From: Biomaibacter acetigenes
Lineage (GTDB): Bacteria; Bacillota; Thermosediminibacteria; Thermosediminibacterales; Tepidanaerobacteraceae
Reading direction: 5' to 3'
NCBI RefSeq assembly: GCF_003691585.1
Contig: NZ_CP033169.1
Span: 1,674,001-1,738,000 of the forward strand
DNA length: 64,000 nucleotides
Part shown: piece after piece, positions 43,328 through 53,567 of the stretch
How positions within the stretch are numbered: the stretch's first letter is position 1
Layout: each line of letters opens with the position of its first letter
Notes under the pieces: generated by a model
Told to the model about the DNA's origin: nothing
What the model saw: only the letters and a program-made list of their open reading frames with translations
Databases searched by the model: none
Program-made: the position numbers and the translations under genes

Positions 43328-44510
43328 TTAAAAACTAAACCATCTTTCGAGAACCCTTTTGATCATATCCAGCATACTGGCCTTTTTGACATCTTCGGAA
43401 ACCACGAGATTTACCTCGCCTATTTTTTTACCGTCCTGCTCGGCTATTAATTTTCCAACCACTTGCCCCTTCCTGAGAGGAGCGAACAACTTATCGGGTA
43501 CCTCAATCTTTGTATTTATCCCGCTTTCCTTACCTTTTTCAGTTAGAATACTCAAATCACAATCTGCAATTATATTTACCTCTTTGACCATACCCTTTTC
43601 CACAGGTATGTTTTTTTGAGCCGAGCCCTTTTTTACTATCATAACGGAATTGAAATGCCCAAAACCGTAATCTAATAATTTAACTGTTTCTTCGAAGCGC
43701 TGATTTGAGTTTTCCGCATTCAGCACCACCGATATAAGCCTGAAATCCCCTCTTCGGGCAGTGCTTGCGAAACAGTAGCCGGCCTTCTGGTGAAAACCGG
43801 TTTTAATCCCGTCGAGGCCTTCGTATTTGCCCAGTAATTTATTGGTATTGGCCAGCATTGTGGCATCGCGCTTTTTATCCGTATGTTCCAGATAATCCAT
43901 CCAGACCGTGGACCATGTGAAAAATTTTGGATGCTTTACTAATTCCCTGGACATTATGGCTATATCATAGGCGCTGGTAAAATGATTCGGTTCGGACAGG
44001 CCGTGGGGATTCATGAAATTGGTATCCTGAAGGCCAAGAGCCTTAGCTTTGTCGTTCATCATTTTTACAAAGCCATCCACACTTCCTCCAATATATTCGG
44101 CAACTGCCACCGAAGCATCATTGGCAGAAGCCACGGTAATGCATTTTAATAATGTTTCCAGGGTTTGTTCTTCGCCCGGGCCCAGAAAGACCTGACTTCC
44201 GCCGGTTTTCCATGCTCTTTCACTGATTTTTATTTTGTCTGTCAGCTTGACCTTTCCAGCGTCAAGAGCTTCAAATGCCAGTAGTAATGTCATTATCTTT
44301 GTGATGCTGGCAGGTTCCAGCCTCTGGTGGGAATCCTTTTCAAAGAGTATGGTTCCTGTACCAGCATCTATAAGGATAGCTGAAGGTGATTTTATATCAG
44401 GCTGTGTTTGAGCAATGGCTGCACAATTTACGCTCAAAATAAGTAGATTAATGATTAAAAAACATATAATATAATTTTTTTTGTCCTTTAAAAACCATTT
44501 GAAACATTCC
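43328..44510 (-). CDS. dacF: D-alanyl-D-alanine carboxypeptidase DacF, start region frameshifted
   Basis: Sporulation-linked penicillin-binding protein of the S11 family. ILIDAGTGTILFEKDSHQRLEPASITKIMTLLLAFEALD holds SxxK; ITVASANDASVAVAEYIGG has SxN; LDGIKTGFHQKAGYCFASTA has KTG. A hydrophobic signal sequence (KNYIICFLIINLLILSVNCAA) lies in frame just upstream but has no start codon. An extra T in the ATGTTTCAAATGG stretch near 44507 would make the start MFKWFLKDKK. So 44437 (TTG) is probably not the true start. In the usual order pdp-dacF-spoIIAA. Confidence 0.92.
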
Positions 44511-44560
44511 TCCCTTCATATATAGATTTTCCAACCGGGAGGAATGTTATACAGCCTGTT

Positions 44561-44580
44561 AGAAGGCTTCGTAGCCTTCT
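44561..44580 (-). terminator. Hairpin after pdp
   Basis: AGAAGGCT and AGCCTTCT pair around a 4-nt loop, four bases beyond the pdp stop. The T-tract is short, so some readthrough into dacF is likely. Confidence 0.5.
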
Positions 44581-44584
44581 TCAG

Positions 44585-45882
44585 TTACAGTGCCATACAA
44601 TAAAATAGGTTATCAACAGGCTCCTCTTTTATGACAATTGCCTCTGCCAGGTCTCTTTCCGCTTGTTTTGCATCTTCCGAAGATCTTGCATGAATTTTAA
44701 TTAAGGGCTCGTTTATGTCGACAGCATCTCCGACTTTCTTTAACAATTCAAAGCCCACGGAATAGTCTATTTTATCTTCTGCTTTTAATCTGCCGGCTCC
44801 GAGTTTCATGGCACAAATACCTATTTTTTGAGCATCTATAAAATGTATGTATCCTTTTTTATAAGAATTAAACCCGCCTATAAATGGTGCCTCAGGCATA
44901 AGTTCCGGATTTGACACAACTTCGGGATTCCCACCCTGGAACTTGATCATTTGTTTGAATTTGTTTAGAGCTTCTCCGGTTTTTAATACTTGCGCAAGTT
45001 TCCGCCTGGCTTCATATAAGGTTTTTGCTTTATCCGCCAGAAGCAGCATATATGAACCCAGTGTTAGCATAGCTCCATGAGGTCATCCGGGCCCTTACCC
45101 TTCAAAGCTTCTATAACTTCCTTTATCTCCAGGGCATTTCCCACACAGTACCCCAGTGGTTGGTCCATGTTGGATATAAGAGCCACTGTTTTTTTCCCCA
45201 CTATATTCCCTATCTCCACCATCACCTGTGCGAGTTCAACGGAACTTTCAAGATTTTTCATGAATGCTCCGCTGCCGGTCTTTACATCAAGGACGATGGC
45301 ATCCGCTCCCCCGGCAATCTTCTTGCTCATAATGCTGCTGGCAATAAGGGGAATGCTGTCTACGGTGGCTGTCACATCTCTTAAAGCATAAAGTTTCTTG
45401 TCGGCAGGCACCAGATTCCCCGTCTGACCAACTATGGCTATTTGAATATTCTTTACTTGATCGATAAATTCCCGTCGGGTTAAACTTATTTTAAATCCCG
45501 GGATTGATTCCAGTTTATCCAGAGTCCCGCCGGTATGGCCCAAACCCCTGCCGGACATCTTGGCCACGGTCACCCCGGCTGCCGCCACCAGGGGCCCCAG
45601 CACCAGTGAAGTTTTATCCCCAACCCCACCGCTGCTGTGCTTATCTACCTTTATTCCGGGAATTTCCGAAAGATCCACCGTTTCTCCCGAATGTACCATT
45701 GCCATGGTCAGGTCTGCCATTTCCTCTGGAGTCATGCCTTTAAAAAAAACAGCCATCAGAAATGCTGATATTTGATAATCGGGTATATTTCCCCTGACAA
45801 AACCCGAAATCATAAAATTTATCTCTTCAGTGTCAAGTTCCTTTCCGTCCCTCTTTTTTAGTATAATATCATATGCCCTCAC
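44585..45882 (-). CDS. pdp: Pyrimidine-nucleoside phosphorylase, frameshifted
   Basis: Phosphorolysis of thymidine/uridine in nucleoside salvage. N-terminal part: [71 protein letters not shown]. The frame ends at GPDDLMELC, and [24 protein letters not shown] begins in another frame at the same point (near 45070); one base is missing there, not in a long homopolymer. C-terminal: [27 protein letters not shown]. Repaired length about 432 residues. It overlaps punA by one base. Confidence 0.94.
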
Positions 45883-46691
45883 TATTTCATCCCCTTTACA
45901 ATTACCCTTAAAAGTTTTTCCAGCATTTTTTCGGACTTTTTGGCTCCTTCCATCACCTCTTCATGACTTAACACATGATGACTTATGCCCGCCGCCATAT
46001 TTGTAATACATGAGATGGCCAGCACTTTCATCTCACACTGCCTTGCAGCTATAACTTCCGGCACGGTGGACATGCCCACCGCATCAGCTCCAATTATCTT
46101 AAGCATCCTTATTTCTGCGGGGGTCTCATAACTGGGACCAGTCATACATGCATATACCCCTTCACGAAAGGTTATGCCCAGGGCTTTACCTGCTCTTTTT
46201 GCAATTTCAATCAACTCAGGACTGTATGCCCGGCTCATATCAATAAATCTTGGACCCATTTCTTCAGGGCCGATTAAAGGATTGTCGCCCAGAAGATTTA
46301 TGTGGTCATTTATTAACATGAGGTCTCCGGACTCAAATTCATTGTTTATGCCTCCGGCGGCATTGGTAACTATCAGATTTTTTATGCCCAGTTGTTTTAA
46401 AACATATACCGGAAATACTACCTGCTTTAAATCATACCCTTCATAATAATGTATTCGCCCCTGCATCACTGCAGCGGGTACCCCTTCCAGTTCCCCGAAG
46501 ACCAGTTTTCCCGCATGGCCTTTTACGGTGGATACAGGGAAATGGGGTATGCTGTCAAAACCTATCTCGATGGGATTTTTTATTAAATCCACAATGCCTC
46601 CAAGGCCGGAACCCAGGATTAAACCTACCGTAGGTCGTAGCTTTAATTGGTTCTCAATGGCTTTTACGGCTTCTTCAACTTTATTTCTCAT
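45882..46691 (-). CDS. punA: Purine nucleoside phosphorylase
   Basis: 269 residues, PNP family II (trimeric). [53 protein letters not shown] and [35 protein letters not shown] are the family signatures. It acts with deoB and pdp in (deoxy)nucleoside salvage and lies in one operon with them. Confidence 0.96.
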   Translation of the reverse strand: MRNKVEEAVKAIENQLKLRPTVGLILGSGLGGIVDLIKNPIEIGFDSIPHFPVSTVKGHAGKLVFGELEGVPAAVMQGRIHYYEGYDLKQVVFPVYVLKQLGIKNLIVTNAAGGINNEFESGDLMLINDHINLLGDNPLIGPEEMGPRFIDMSRAYSPELIEIAKRAGKALGITFREGVYACMTGPSYETPAEIRMLKIIGADAVGMSTVPEVIAARQCEMKVLAISCITNMAAGISHHVLSHEEVMEGAKKSEKMLEKLLRVIVKGMK

Positions 46692-46705
46692 TTACATTGC
46701 CCTCC

Positions 46706-47890
46706 TTATTGCACAATTATTTCTCCCGCAAAACTTTCACCAATGGGCAACCTGCCGAGTTGAAGCAGTTCCGATATGGTGGCGCCGATATCTGCAAAGG
46801 TTTTCCTTATGCCAAGGTTTTTCCCTCCGGTAAAATTATCGCATTTACTGTATGCCAGAAGGGGCGTGTATTCCCTTGAGTGGTCCGTGCTCTCCGTGGT
46901 AGGGTCACAGCCGTGATCTGCTGTGATAATCAATAAATCCCGGGGATTTATGCTTTCAATTATTTTGGGAACACTTCTATCAAAAGCTTCCAGTGCATTT
47001 TTATACCCTAAGGCATTGTTGCGGTGGCCGTAAAGAGTATCAAAATCCCCCAGATTGGCAAACAAGATACCTTTAAAACTCCTTTTGGCATGGTTGACTA
47101 TTTCAATGATACCTTCCTCGTTATTGGCTGTATGAATGGAAGCGGTGATACCCTGCCCATTAAAAATATCTTTAATCTTTCCGATGCCGAATACTTCAAA
47201 TCCCTTTTCGCTGGCCAGGTCCAGCACCGTTTTATGTGGAGGCGAAAGGGAAAAATCCTTTCTCCTATCAGTCCTTTTAAAGTTATCCGGAGATGTTCCT
47301 ATAAAAGGCCTGGCAATAACCCTTCCCACCGCATGTTTGCCTGTTAGGAGGGTTCGGGCTATCCGGCAAATGCGGTACAATTCTTCTACAGGAATGACAT
47401 CTTCATGGGCAGCAATCTGAAACACACTGTCAGCAGATGTATATACAATAGGCATTCCCGTCTTCATATGTTCCATGCCAAGTTTTTTTATTATTTCGGT
47501 TCCGGATGCCACCACATTCCCGAGCACTTTTTTGCCTATGGCCTTTTCAAAGGCGTCTATCACTTGTGCCGGGAAACCATGGGGATATGTGGGAAATGGA
47601 TCTTTTGAGATGATACCCATCATTTCCCAGTGGCCTGTGGTAGTATCCTTGCCTCTGGAAACCTCTGCGGATTTTCCGTAACAACCCATCGGCTCTTTTT
47701 CCGGCGCAACCCCCACAATGGGGAAAATATTTCCCAGCCCCAATTTCTTAAGATTTGGCAGCTTAAGGCCGCCGACGGCTTTTGCGGTATTTGCCAGAGT
47801 ATTGCTTCCCTCATCTCCAAAATCACGGGCATCAGGCAATTCCCCAATACCTACACTGTCTAGGACTATTAGTACAATCCTTTCAATCAA
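46706..47890 (-). CDS. deoB: Phosphopentomutase
   Basis: Interconverts ribose/deoxyribose 1- and 5-phosphates. 394 residues from the TTG at 47890, eight bases after AAGGAGG, giving [21 protein letters not shown] (metal-binding Asp, family N-terminus). Later [12 protein letters not shown] (Thr nucleophile), [16 protein letters not shown] and [25 protein letters not shown] with the metal ligands. Alkaline phosphatase superfamily. Intact. Confidence 0.96.
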   Translation of the reverse strand: MIERIVLIVLDSVGIGELPDARDFGDEGSNTLANTAKAVGGLKLPNLKKLGLGNIFPIVGVAPEKEPMGCYGKSAEVSRGKDTTTGHWEMMGIISKDPFPTYPHGFPAQVIDAFEKAIGKKVLGNVVASGTEIIKKLGMEHMKTGMPIVYTSADSVFQIAAHEDVIPVEELYRICRIARTLLTGKHAVGRVIARPFIGTSPDNFKRTDRRKDFSLSPPHKTVLDLASEKGFEVFGIGKIKDIFNGQGITASIHTANNEEGIIEIVNHAKRSFKGILFANLGDFDTLYGHRNNALGYKNALEAFDRSVPKIIESINPRDLLIITADHGCDPTTESTDHSREYTPLLAYSKCDNFTGGKNLGIRKTFADIGATISELLQLGRLPIGESFAGEIIVQ

Positions 47891-47904
47891 CTTTTCAACC
47901 TCCT

Positions 47905-48791
47905 TCAAGCTCTGGGGTGGGTTCTATCATATACTTCCTTTATCTTGCTCCTTGTGATGTGAGTATAAATCTGGGTGGTGGATATATCGGCATGTCCCAG
48001 CATTTCCTGGACTGACCTCAAATCGGCACCATTTTCCAGAAGATGTGTGGCAAAGGAATGACGCAGGGTGTGGGGCGTTATATGCTTTTCAATGCCGGCT
48101 TTTTGGGCGTATTTTCTGATTATTTTCCAGAATCCCTGCCTGGTCAGTCCTTTCCCCAGGTGGTTCAGGAACAATATGCCGTTATCCTGCTCTTTTAAGA
48201 ACTTCGGCCTGACTTCATTTATATATTTGTCGAGATATTTTAAAGCCACTGACCCTACGGGCACAATTCTTTCTTTAGAACCCTTTCCGAAACAGCGTAA
48301 AAAGCCCATTTCAACATTAAGATCCTCAACTTTTATCAAAATCAATTCTGACACTCTTATACCGGTTGCATAAAGAAGCTCCAGCATGGTTTTATCCCTG
48401 AATCCCCATATCACTGACGTATCGGGTTGATTTAATAATTGTTCCACTTCATTTAATGTCAAAACCCTCGGAAGCCGGTGTTCCAGTTTGGGTGTATCGA
48501 GATTGAGGGTGGGATCTTTTTCAATAAGGCGCTCCATTACCAAAAAGTGGTAGAAAGACTTTATGGCTGCGCAAGCTCTGGATATGCTGCTGCTGGCTTT
48601 TCCTTTTTTGTGCATCAATAGAAGGTATGACACAATAACGGTCCTTGTGGTATAATTTATGTCATTTATTTTTTGTATTTTTAAAAAACCTATGTAGCTT
48701 TTTAAATCCCTTTTATATGAATTTATGGTGTTTTTGATAACCCTCTTTCTACTGTTAAAAACTCTAAATAATGATTTAAAAGCTCATCCAT
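47905..48791 (-). CDS. xerD: Tyrosine recombinase XerD-like, frameshifted
   Basis: Chromosome-dimer resolution recombinase. The ATG at 48791 (GGAGGAATCGT upstream) starts [20 protein letters not shown]. One base is missing in the A5 run at 48731-48735, after which [20 protein letters not shown]... joins [30 protein letters not shown]. Catalytic residues: R in [52 protein letters not shown] (H-x-x-R, H, Y). About 295 residues when repaired. Located before deoB, as in other Firmicutes. Confidence 0.95.
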
Positions 48792-48862
48792 ACGATTCCT
48801 CCTTAATAATCTTTATTAAATATTCCATAAAAACTACCCAATTCCTTCTTAAATAAAAAAAA

Positions 48863-48881
48863 CTCCAAAATCTATTTGGAG
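48863..48881 (-). terminator. Terminator of spoIIM
   Basis: CTCCAAA and TTTGGAG pair around a 5-nt loop; on the minus strand a T8 tract follows. It lies 10 bp beyond the spoIIM stop. Confidence 0.8.
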
Positions 48882-48891
48882 ATTAAAATAA

Positions 48892-49518
48892 TCAAATATA
48901 ATTCGTCAGCAATCTTATAAAAACGGGTGAAATATAACCTTCTATCAAGCCTGCCAGTATGAGCATTACACAAAAAGTAAAGTTAAATAAAAAATATCCC
49001 ATCAAAAGCCGCGGGTAATCTTCTGTATAATGTTTGAATCGGTTTTTCAAAACTGTTAAAGAAAGGGTCATCCCGGCCACGCCAATAGATATAATCGATG
49101 GTATTATAATAATATTTTGCGGTAGAATGGAGAGGATCGAAAACAGGATACCTTTTACCCCCAGGCTACCGATAAAAAACCCCACCGTAAACCCCAGAAC
49201 AAATCCCCGGAAAAAAATCACCGCAGGAATAAGTGGCAGGCCAACAATTGTTAAGCCCAGGATGCATAGAGTAAGGGCGGTTTTTAAATTATTTGAAATG
49301 GATACATAAAAAATGGTTGAGAAATTCACTTCTATGTTTTTAACATTGACAAAAAAACTGTTTATAAAATCCAGTGTAGCTTTCATCTGGTTATCGGACA
49401 TCATATTGACGGCAATACTTCCCAAAATGGTTCCTCCAACAAAAATCAGAAAAACAAAAATATAAAGCCCCATATTTTTCTTAAAATAATCGAATATCAC
49501 CCTGGGGAAATAATTCAA
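48892..49518 (-). CDS. spoIIM: Stage II sporulation protein M
   Basis: Membrane component of the DMP (SpoIID-M-P) engulfment complex. About 208 residues with five or six helices; the DUF95-type core includes LKTALTLCILGLTIVGLPLIPAVIFFRGFVLGFTVGFFIGSLGVKGILFSILSILPQNIIIIPSII. I prefer the TTG at 49518, after GGGAGGGATATC, to the ATG at 49545, which lacks a ribosome binding site. Intact. Confidence 0.93.
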   Translation of the reverse strand: MNYFPRVIFDYFKKNMGLYIFVFLIFVGGTILGSIAVNMMSDNQMKATLDFINSFFVNVKNIEVNFSTIFYVSISNNLKTALTLCILGLTIVGLPLIPAVIFFRGFVLGFTVGFFIGSLGVKGILFSILSILPQNIIIIPSIISIGVAGMTLSLTVLKNRFKHYTEDYPRLLMGYFLFNFTFCVMLILAGLIEGYISPVFIRLLTNYI

Positions 49519-49584
49519 AGATATCCCTCCCCACGTCCATTTCATAAAAATATTATGCCGGACGGAAGGAGAATATGATTTTGA

Positions 49585-50161
49585 TTATATAATTATTTTG
49601 CCATAATGCCCGCCGCCCCCTGCCTGAAGCTGTAGCAATCCCTGCCGGCTTAAGATGATATTGCTGGCTATAGCTTCACCGACTACATCAGCCAGTTCTT
49701 GTTTTTTTGCATGGTGTAGCACATTCATTTCACTGCCGCCATTTACAGCATCGAACAGGTTTTCAAAGTCGGGAGCATTGAGGCTTATCCTGTTATATTC
49801 CCTTGCTATCTTTTCGATAGAATGTGCATCGGAATTGCTCAGGAAAGTTTTACCTGATAACTCCCCAATGGTATCGGCAAAGTTGGTATCCGAACTCAAT
49901 CCCAGCTCCACCGCCGGTATCCGGTCAAATTTATCTTTAAAAGCATAATACAATCTATCGTAACAATTGCCATAAAAACTTTTAAAAGGTGTGAATACAT
50001 GGGCTGGCATGAGCTTACCACCCAGGCCGCTAATTATATCCAATTGTGAGACAGGCATTAAATATATTTTTAATTGTTAGTTGCCGGGAAGCTGTAATTT
50101 TGACGGCTTTATTTTTTGCAGTTCCTATGTGGACATGCAGGTCTGTAAAATATTCCATCAT
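49585..50161 (-). pseudogene. PHP-family endonuclease Q-like protein with internal deletion
   Basis: The ATG at 50161, overlapping the nudF stop, starts EYFTDLHVHIGTAKNKAVKITASRQLTIKNIF, the N-terminus of this PHP-type family. About 110 residues that normally follow (including metal ligands) are absent. After a frame change the sequence resumes at LDIISGLGGKLMPAHVFTPFKSFYGNCYDRL, then AVELGLSSDTNFADTIGELSGKTFLSNSDAHSIEKIAREYN and a C-terminal LQAGGGGHYGKI. Missing internal metal site and frame change imply a non-functional gene, or an assembly collapse. Confidence 0.75.
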
Positions 50162-50700
50162 ACGGCTCCTTTTAATATATTGTAGGCCAGCAGCAAACCG
50201 GAGATGGTTTTAGCATCCTTTATTTCACCGTCATATATCTTTCTTATGGCTTCTTCCAGGGGAACTGCTTCCAATTGAATATACTCGTCATCATCGGCTT
50301 GTCTTGCTTTCTTCTCAAGATCCCTGGCCAGATATAAGTGCATCCTTTCACTGGAAAAACCCGGAGATGTATAAAAATCCGTTATGTGCCGCAAATTACG
50401 GGCAAAAAAGCCCGTTTCCTCCATGAGTTCCCTCTGGGCACATACATCGGACTGTTCCTCCTTTTCAATTTTTCCTGCGGGAATTTCCAGAAGTGCTTCT
50501 TCCACCGGCTTTCTATACTGTCTTACCATTAAAACCTCATTTTTTTCATTTAATGCCACTATGGCCACAGCTCCAGGATGGTCGACTATTTCCCTGGTGG
50601 AAGTTTTGCCGTTGGGAAGCTTTACCTCATCCAGGCGAAGGTTCAAAATTTTACCCGAATAAATCACTCTTGAACTTATAGTAGATTCATAAAATTCCAC
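50158..50700 (-). CDS. nudF: ADP-ribose pyrophosphatase (NUDIX)
   Basis: Hydrolyses ADP-ribose and related diphosphates. The Nudix box G-x5-E-x7-REUxEExGU reads GKIEKEEQSDVCAQRELMEETGF, preceded by QYRKPVEEALLEIPAG and followed by FYTSPGFSSERMHLYLA. About 180 residues from the GTG at 50700 (GGGAGATGGTAA upstream); a longer frame begins at 50742. It is coupled to the EndoQ-like gene. Confidence 0.93.
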   Translation of the reverse strand: MEFYESTISSRVIYSGKILNLRLDEVKLPNGKTSTREIVDHPGAVAIVALNEKNEVLMVRQYRKPVEEALLEIPAGKIEKEEQSDVCAQRELMEETGFFARNLRHITDFYTSPGFSSERMHLYLARDLEKKARQADDDEYIQLEAVPLEEAIRKIYDGEIKDAKTISGLLLAYNILKGAV

Positions 50701-50777
50701 CTTACCATCTCCCGATAAATCATAATTTTTTTTGTTACACATATAATATTTTAAGACAAGTTAAGGGAGTGGTAAAG

Positions 50778-50972
50778 ATGGAATACATGATTTTTAAAAA
50801 CGGTTTTTATCTTGTAGGCAAGTCCAGGGATATACTGCAATTTTTAAAACAAAAAGCAAGATTGTATAAGACGATATCCGAAATGCTGACCATGGAACTA
50901 AAATTAGTTTTTCAACAGAAACAAAGTCCGCGGCAACCGGCCGTCAGGAAAAACTCAGGGTCTTTTTCATAA
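50778..50972 (+). CDS. Small hypothetical protein on the plus strand
   Basis: 64 residues from the ATG at 50778, eight bases after AAGGGAG. EYMIFKNGFYLVGKSRDILQFLKQKARLYKTISEMLTMELKLVF is helical and basic; the C-terminal part is low-complexity. It is one of very few plus-strand candidates in the window. It overlaps the 3' end of the DUF3866 gene by about 48 bp. Real gene status uncertain, function unknown. Confidence 0.4.
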   Translation: MEYMIFKNGFYLVGKSRDILQFLKQKARLYKTISEMLTMELKLVFQQKQSPRQPAVRKNSGSFS

Positions 50973-51975
50973 CTTCTACCCATGGTAGTCACATGAATAT
51001 CCAGCCTTTCAGGTGCATTATGCCGGAAAGCCTTTTCGCACTTCTACGGTATGTTTTTCAGTTATTTTGTATTGCTGAAGTTTTGTTTTGATGGATAAAA
51101 CTTGATTTTTCCGGTCAAGTTCTTCGGGAAGCACTTGGTAGCCGGAGTTATGGCAATAAGAGAAAGGGCTGTCAGGGTATGGTGGCTTATGCCAAAGTGG
51201 CGGCTATCTTTGTTCTGCGAAACTAATACGTGGCAACCGCTTATGGCAAATCCCTTGAGGATATTTACTGCATTATTATTTCACCCTGCTCGAGACCGGT
51301 ATGGCCAAACTTTGTACTCGTTTCCGGTTATCCCTGGCCCCATGGCCACCACCCCTATGCTGGCACCCCAGGCTTTAGCGGCCAGTAAAGCCGAGTAAAT
51401 ATTCACGGCCTCCAGATCCCCTCCAAAGGCATGACCTTCGGTAATGGTAATATCTATTAGTTTTTTTGTTTGAGAATATGTACAAGCCTGCTGAAGTATA
51501 TGGGAAGTGCCCCACTGTCGGTCATTACATAAGCCACTTTACTTTCCGGTTTATTGAGTTTTATGGCCGCACAAACCGCCGGAACCATGCTATGCAAGGA
51601 AGCTACCACTACAGGCATATTATCCAGTGAATCCAGTTGCTCGATCTTTTCTCTAAGGTAACTTTCTGGTTCCTCCGAGCTCAAGCATTTTATTTGAAAG
51701 GGCGTATATCTCAATTTCATTATGTGGCCCGGTGAAGATTCATCCAGAAAAGTATTGGAATAATTAAACATCACAAAATGATATCCGCCGGTTCCCAAAT
51801 TTAAAAAAACGGCAGTTGTATTTAAAGCCACCCTGTCGTCTTTTTTCGCCGGGCCTGTCATGGCCGGATAATTTATAGCTTTTTGTGTTATGCCATCAAC
51901 TTCCACTATCAGTTCTTCCATATCATCGCTTTTATTCAATATTTCCTTAACATTTCCCACTCTCAGCCGAATCAT
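50925..51975 (-). pseudogene. DUF3866 family protein, multiple frameshifts
   Basis: The first 172 residues (MIRLRVGNVKEILNKSDDMEELIVEVDG, AINYPAMTGPAKKDDRVALNTTAVFLNLGTGGYHFVMFN, VVVASLHSMVPAVCAAIK) are clean. One base is missing in the T7 run at 51461-51467, after which KLIDITITEGHAFGGDLEAVNIYSALLAAKAWGASIGVVAMGPGITG follows. At least two more breaks precede INAVNILKGFAISGCHVLVSQNKDSRHFGISHHTLTALSLI and VTTMGRSYEKDPEFF. The family is ~360 residues, function unknown; it occurs near steA/spo0A in clostridia. The exact 3' end is approximate. Confidence 0.75.
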
Positions 51976-51994
51976 TTATCTCCCTCTCTCAAAT

Positions 51995-52810
51995 TCAGGG
52001 CCGTCTTCCCATATCATCTATTAATCTCAACAACCTGACTTTTTGTATGATTACGGACAGAGACAACTTTTCTGCTGCCACATTTAAGCCGAAAAGAAAA
52101 ACAGCCATAATTATTTTATATTCCAGGGGCAGTATCCATGCCATACTTAAGCCAAAGCATATTCCCAGAACATTGGATCCCGTATCTCCCATCATCACAT
52201 ATTCCCTCAGGTCATAATAAAAGAAAACCGCGGTTGATACAAAAATAGGTAAAAAATGGTAAAAACTTTTTACCGGTCCCATATAAATATCATATACCGC
52301 CAGGATTGTCATGAATAACAAAAAAAATTTGCAGACCCTACCGGGCCTTAAATCGAGAATGTTTAACGAATTTATAGCAAAGGTTATCATAAGCGTGTCT
52401 GTTGCTAATTGAAGAAAGCTTGCGTATCCCCTCATAAATACTACGGCAGCAGATGTAACAAGCCCGGTAAAGGCTTTTAAAGCCCCGGTAGAAATCTCCC
52501 CTTTTAACAACAGATTGAAATGCCCCCTGAAACCCTTTGCCCTGCTGTTTCCGAACATATCATCCAAAAACCCTATAAACCCCATACACGCTACGGATAT
52601 GATGATGAATACAGTGTCTTCCTGGTAATTCCAGAGGAGGCTTATTAAAGACATCAACAAAGTTGTTAATACCATTACTATTCCACCGGCTGTCTTTACC
52701 CTTCGGTTTTTATAGTTTAATTTCTCTTTTACATTGTCCCACCGTAAAAAATTATTAATCAAAATATAGCTGAAAAAAGCAGGTAAAAAAAAGTAAAATA
52801 ATATTTTCAT
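51995..52810 (-). CDS. MraY/WecA-like polyprenyl-phosphate sugar-phosphate transferase (glycosyltransferase 4)
   Basis: 271 residues with about nine membrane segments. The family motifs FIGFLDDMFGNSRAKGFRGHFNLLLKGEISTGALKAFTG (DD and catalytic region), INSLNILDLRPGRVCKFFL (normally NxxNxxDGxxG; here D-L-R-P-G-R) and MMGDTGSNVLG are present. The asparagine-rich loop is slightly altered. Substrate not known. It sits between DUF3866 and steB. Confidence 0.82.
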   Translation of the reverse strand: MKILFYFFLPAFFSYILINNFLRWDNVKEKLNYKNRRVKTAGGIVMVLTTLLMSLISLLWNYQEDTVFIIISVACMGFIGFLDDMFGNSRAKGFRGHFNLLLKGEISTGALKAFTGLVTSAAVVFMRGYASFLQLATDTLMITFAINSLNILDLRPGRVCKFFLLFMTILAVYDIYMGPVKSFYHFLPIFVSTAVFFYYDLREYVMMGDTGSNVLGICFGLSMAWILPLEYKIIMAVFLFGLNVAAEKLSLSVIIQKVRLLRLIDDMGRRP

Positions 52811-52825
52811 ATTATATTCACCATT

Positions 52826-53557
52826 TCATTGGGAAAATCCGTTTTGGTTCATTATAAAAGACGCCAGGCGGTATATCCCTATAATACTGTCAATATCTTC
52901 AATGTAAACTAAATTTTTGATTTGTTTGGGATCAAGACGTTTTACTTCCGAACTCTGAACCAGCGCTACAGCTTTTTTGAATTCGGCAAATTTGCTCGCC
53001 ATGGTAAGGGTATTTGAATTTTCATCATTCCTTATAACAATAAAAAGGTCTACGGGAACTTCATATATACCGCAGAATTCCAATATACCCGTGTCTTTTA
53101 TGGCATTAAAGCCTTCCTGGTCCTCTTCTGCCAGGACCTGAACAATATTGTCAAGTCCATCGCTTAAGACATTTTGCTTTAGAGACATGGTATAAACAAT
53201 TTCTGCACCCGCCATTTCCAGATAGTGTGTAATGTTTTCCGTTACTTTTGGTTCTGAGGTTTCGATAATCGCTAACTTTTTCCCCTTCAATCTGTCTTTA
53301 AACAATTGGCCATATATTTGTTCAAGAAATTTTTGTTCGTCTATTTTCCTGGACTTTGTTTCTTGAAGCTGCTGCTCTTTTAACCTTTTTTCTTCTTTTA
53401 TACGGTTGAAATCCTTTTCCAGACTGTCTATAGTCTTTTTCTGCTGTTCCACCAGAACCTCGTCACTGTTTGCGGTAATCCTATAGCTATACCTATACCC
53501 AGGGCCAGGAAAACTGCGATTAGTAAAATGGCAAAATGTTTCAAGCTGTACAATCAA
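52826..53557 (-). CDS. SteB/MctB-like protein (copper-transporter family name), N-terminus frameshifted
   Basis: About 240 residues. From the TTG at 53557 (GAGGTGATT) the first ~30 codons change frame. In the other frame they read LKHFAILLIAVFLALGIGIAIGLPQT, the membrane helix typical of MctB/SteB proteins. The breaks are near 53545 and 53475. A coiled coil follows (VLVEQQKKTIDSLEKDFNRIKEEKRLKEQQLQET), then the alpha/beta domain RLKGKKLAIIETSEPKVTENITHYLEMAGAEIVYTMSL. It is adjacent to steA, its partner in Actinobacteria and Firmicutes. Confidence 0.8.
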   Translation of the reverse strand: MIVQLETFCHFTNRSFPGPGYRYSYRITANSDEVLVEQQKKTIDSLEKDFNRIKEEKRLKEQQLQETKSRKIDEQKFLEQIYGQLFKDRLKGKKLAIIETSEPKVTENITHYLEMAGAEIVYTMSLKQNVLSDGLDNIVQVLAEEDQEGFNAIKDTGILEFCGIYEVPVDLFIVIRNDENSNTLTMASKFAEFKKAVALVQSSEVKRLDPKQIKNLVYIEDIDSIIGIYRLASFIMNQNGFSQ

Positions 53558-53567
53558 AATCACCTCG

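Noticed and set aside
51102-51398. A plus-strand frame near 51.1-51.4 kb as a separate gene
   Set aside because: The minus strand here carries the frameshifted second half of DUF3866; the plus frame is its shadow.
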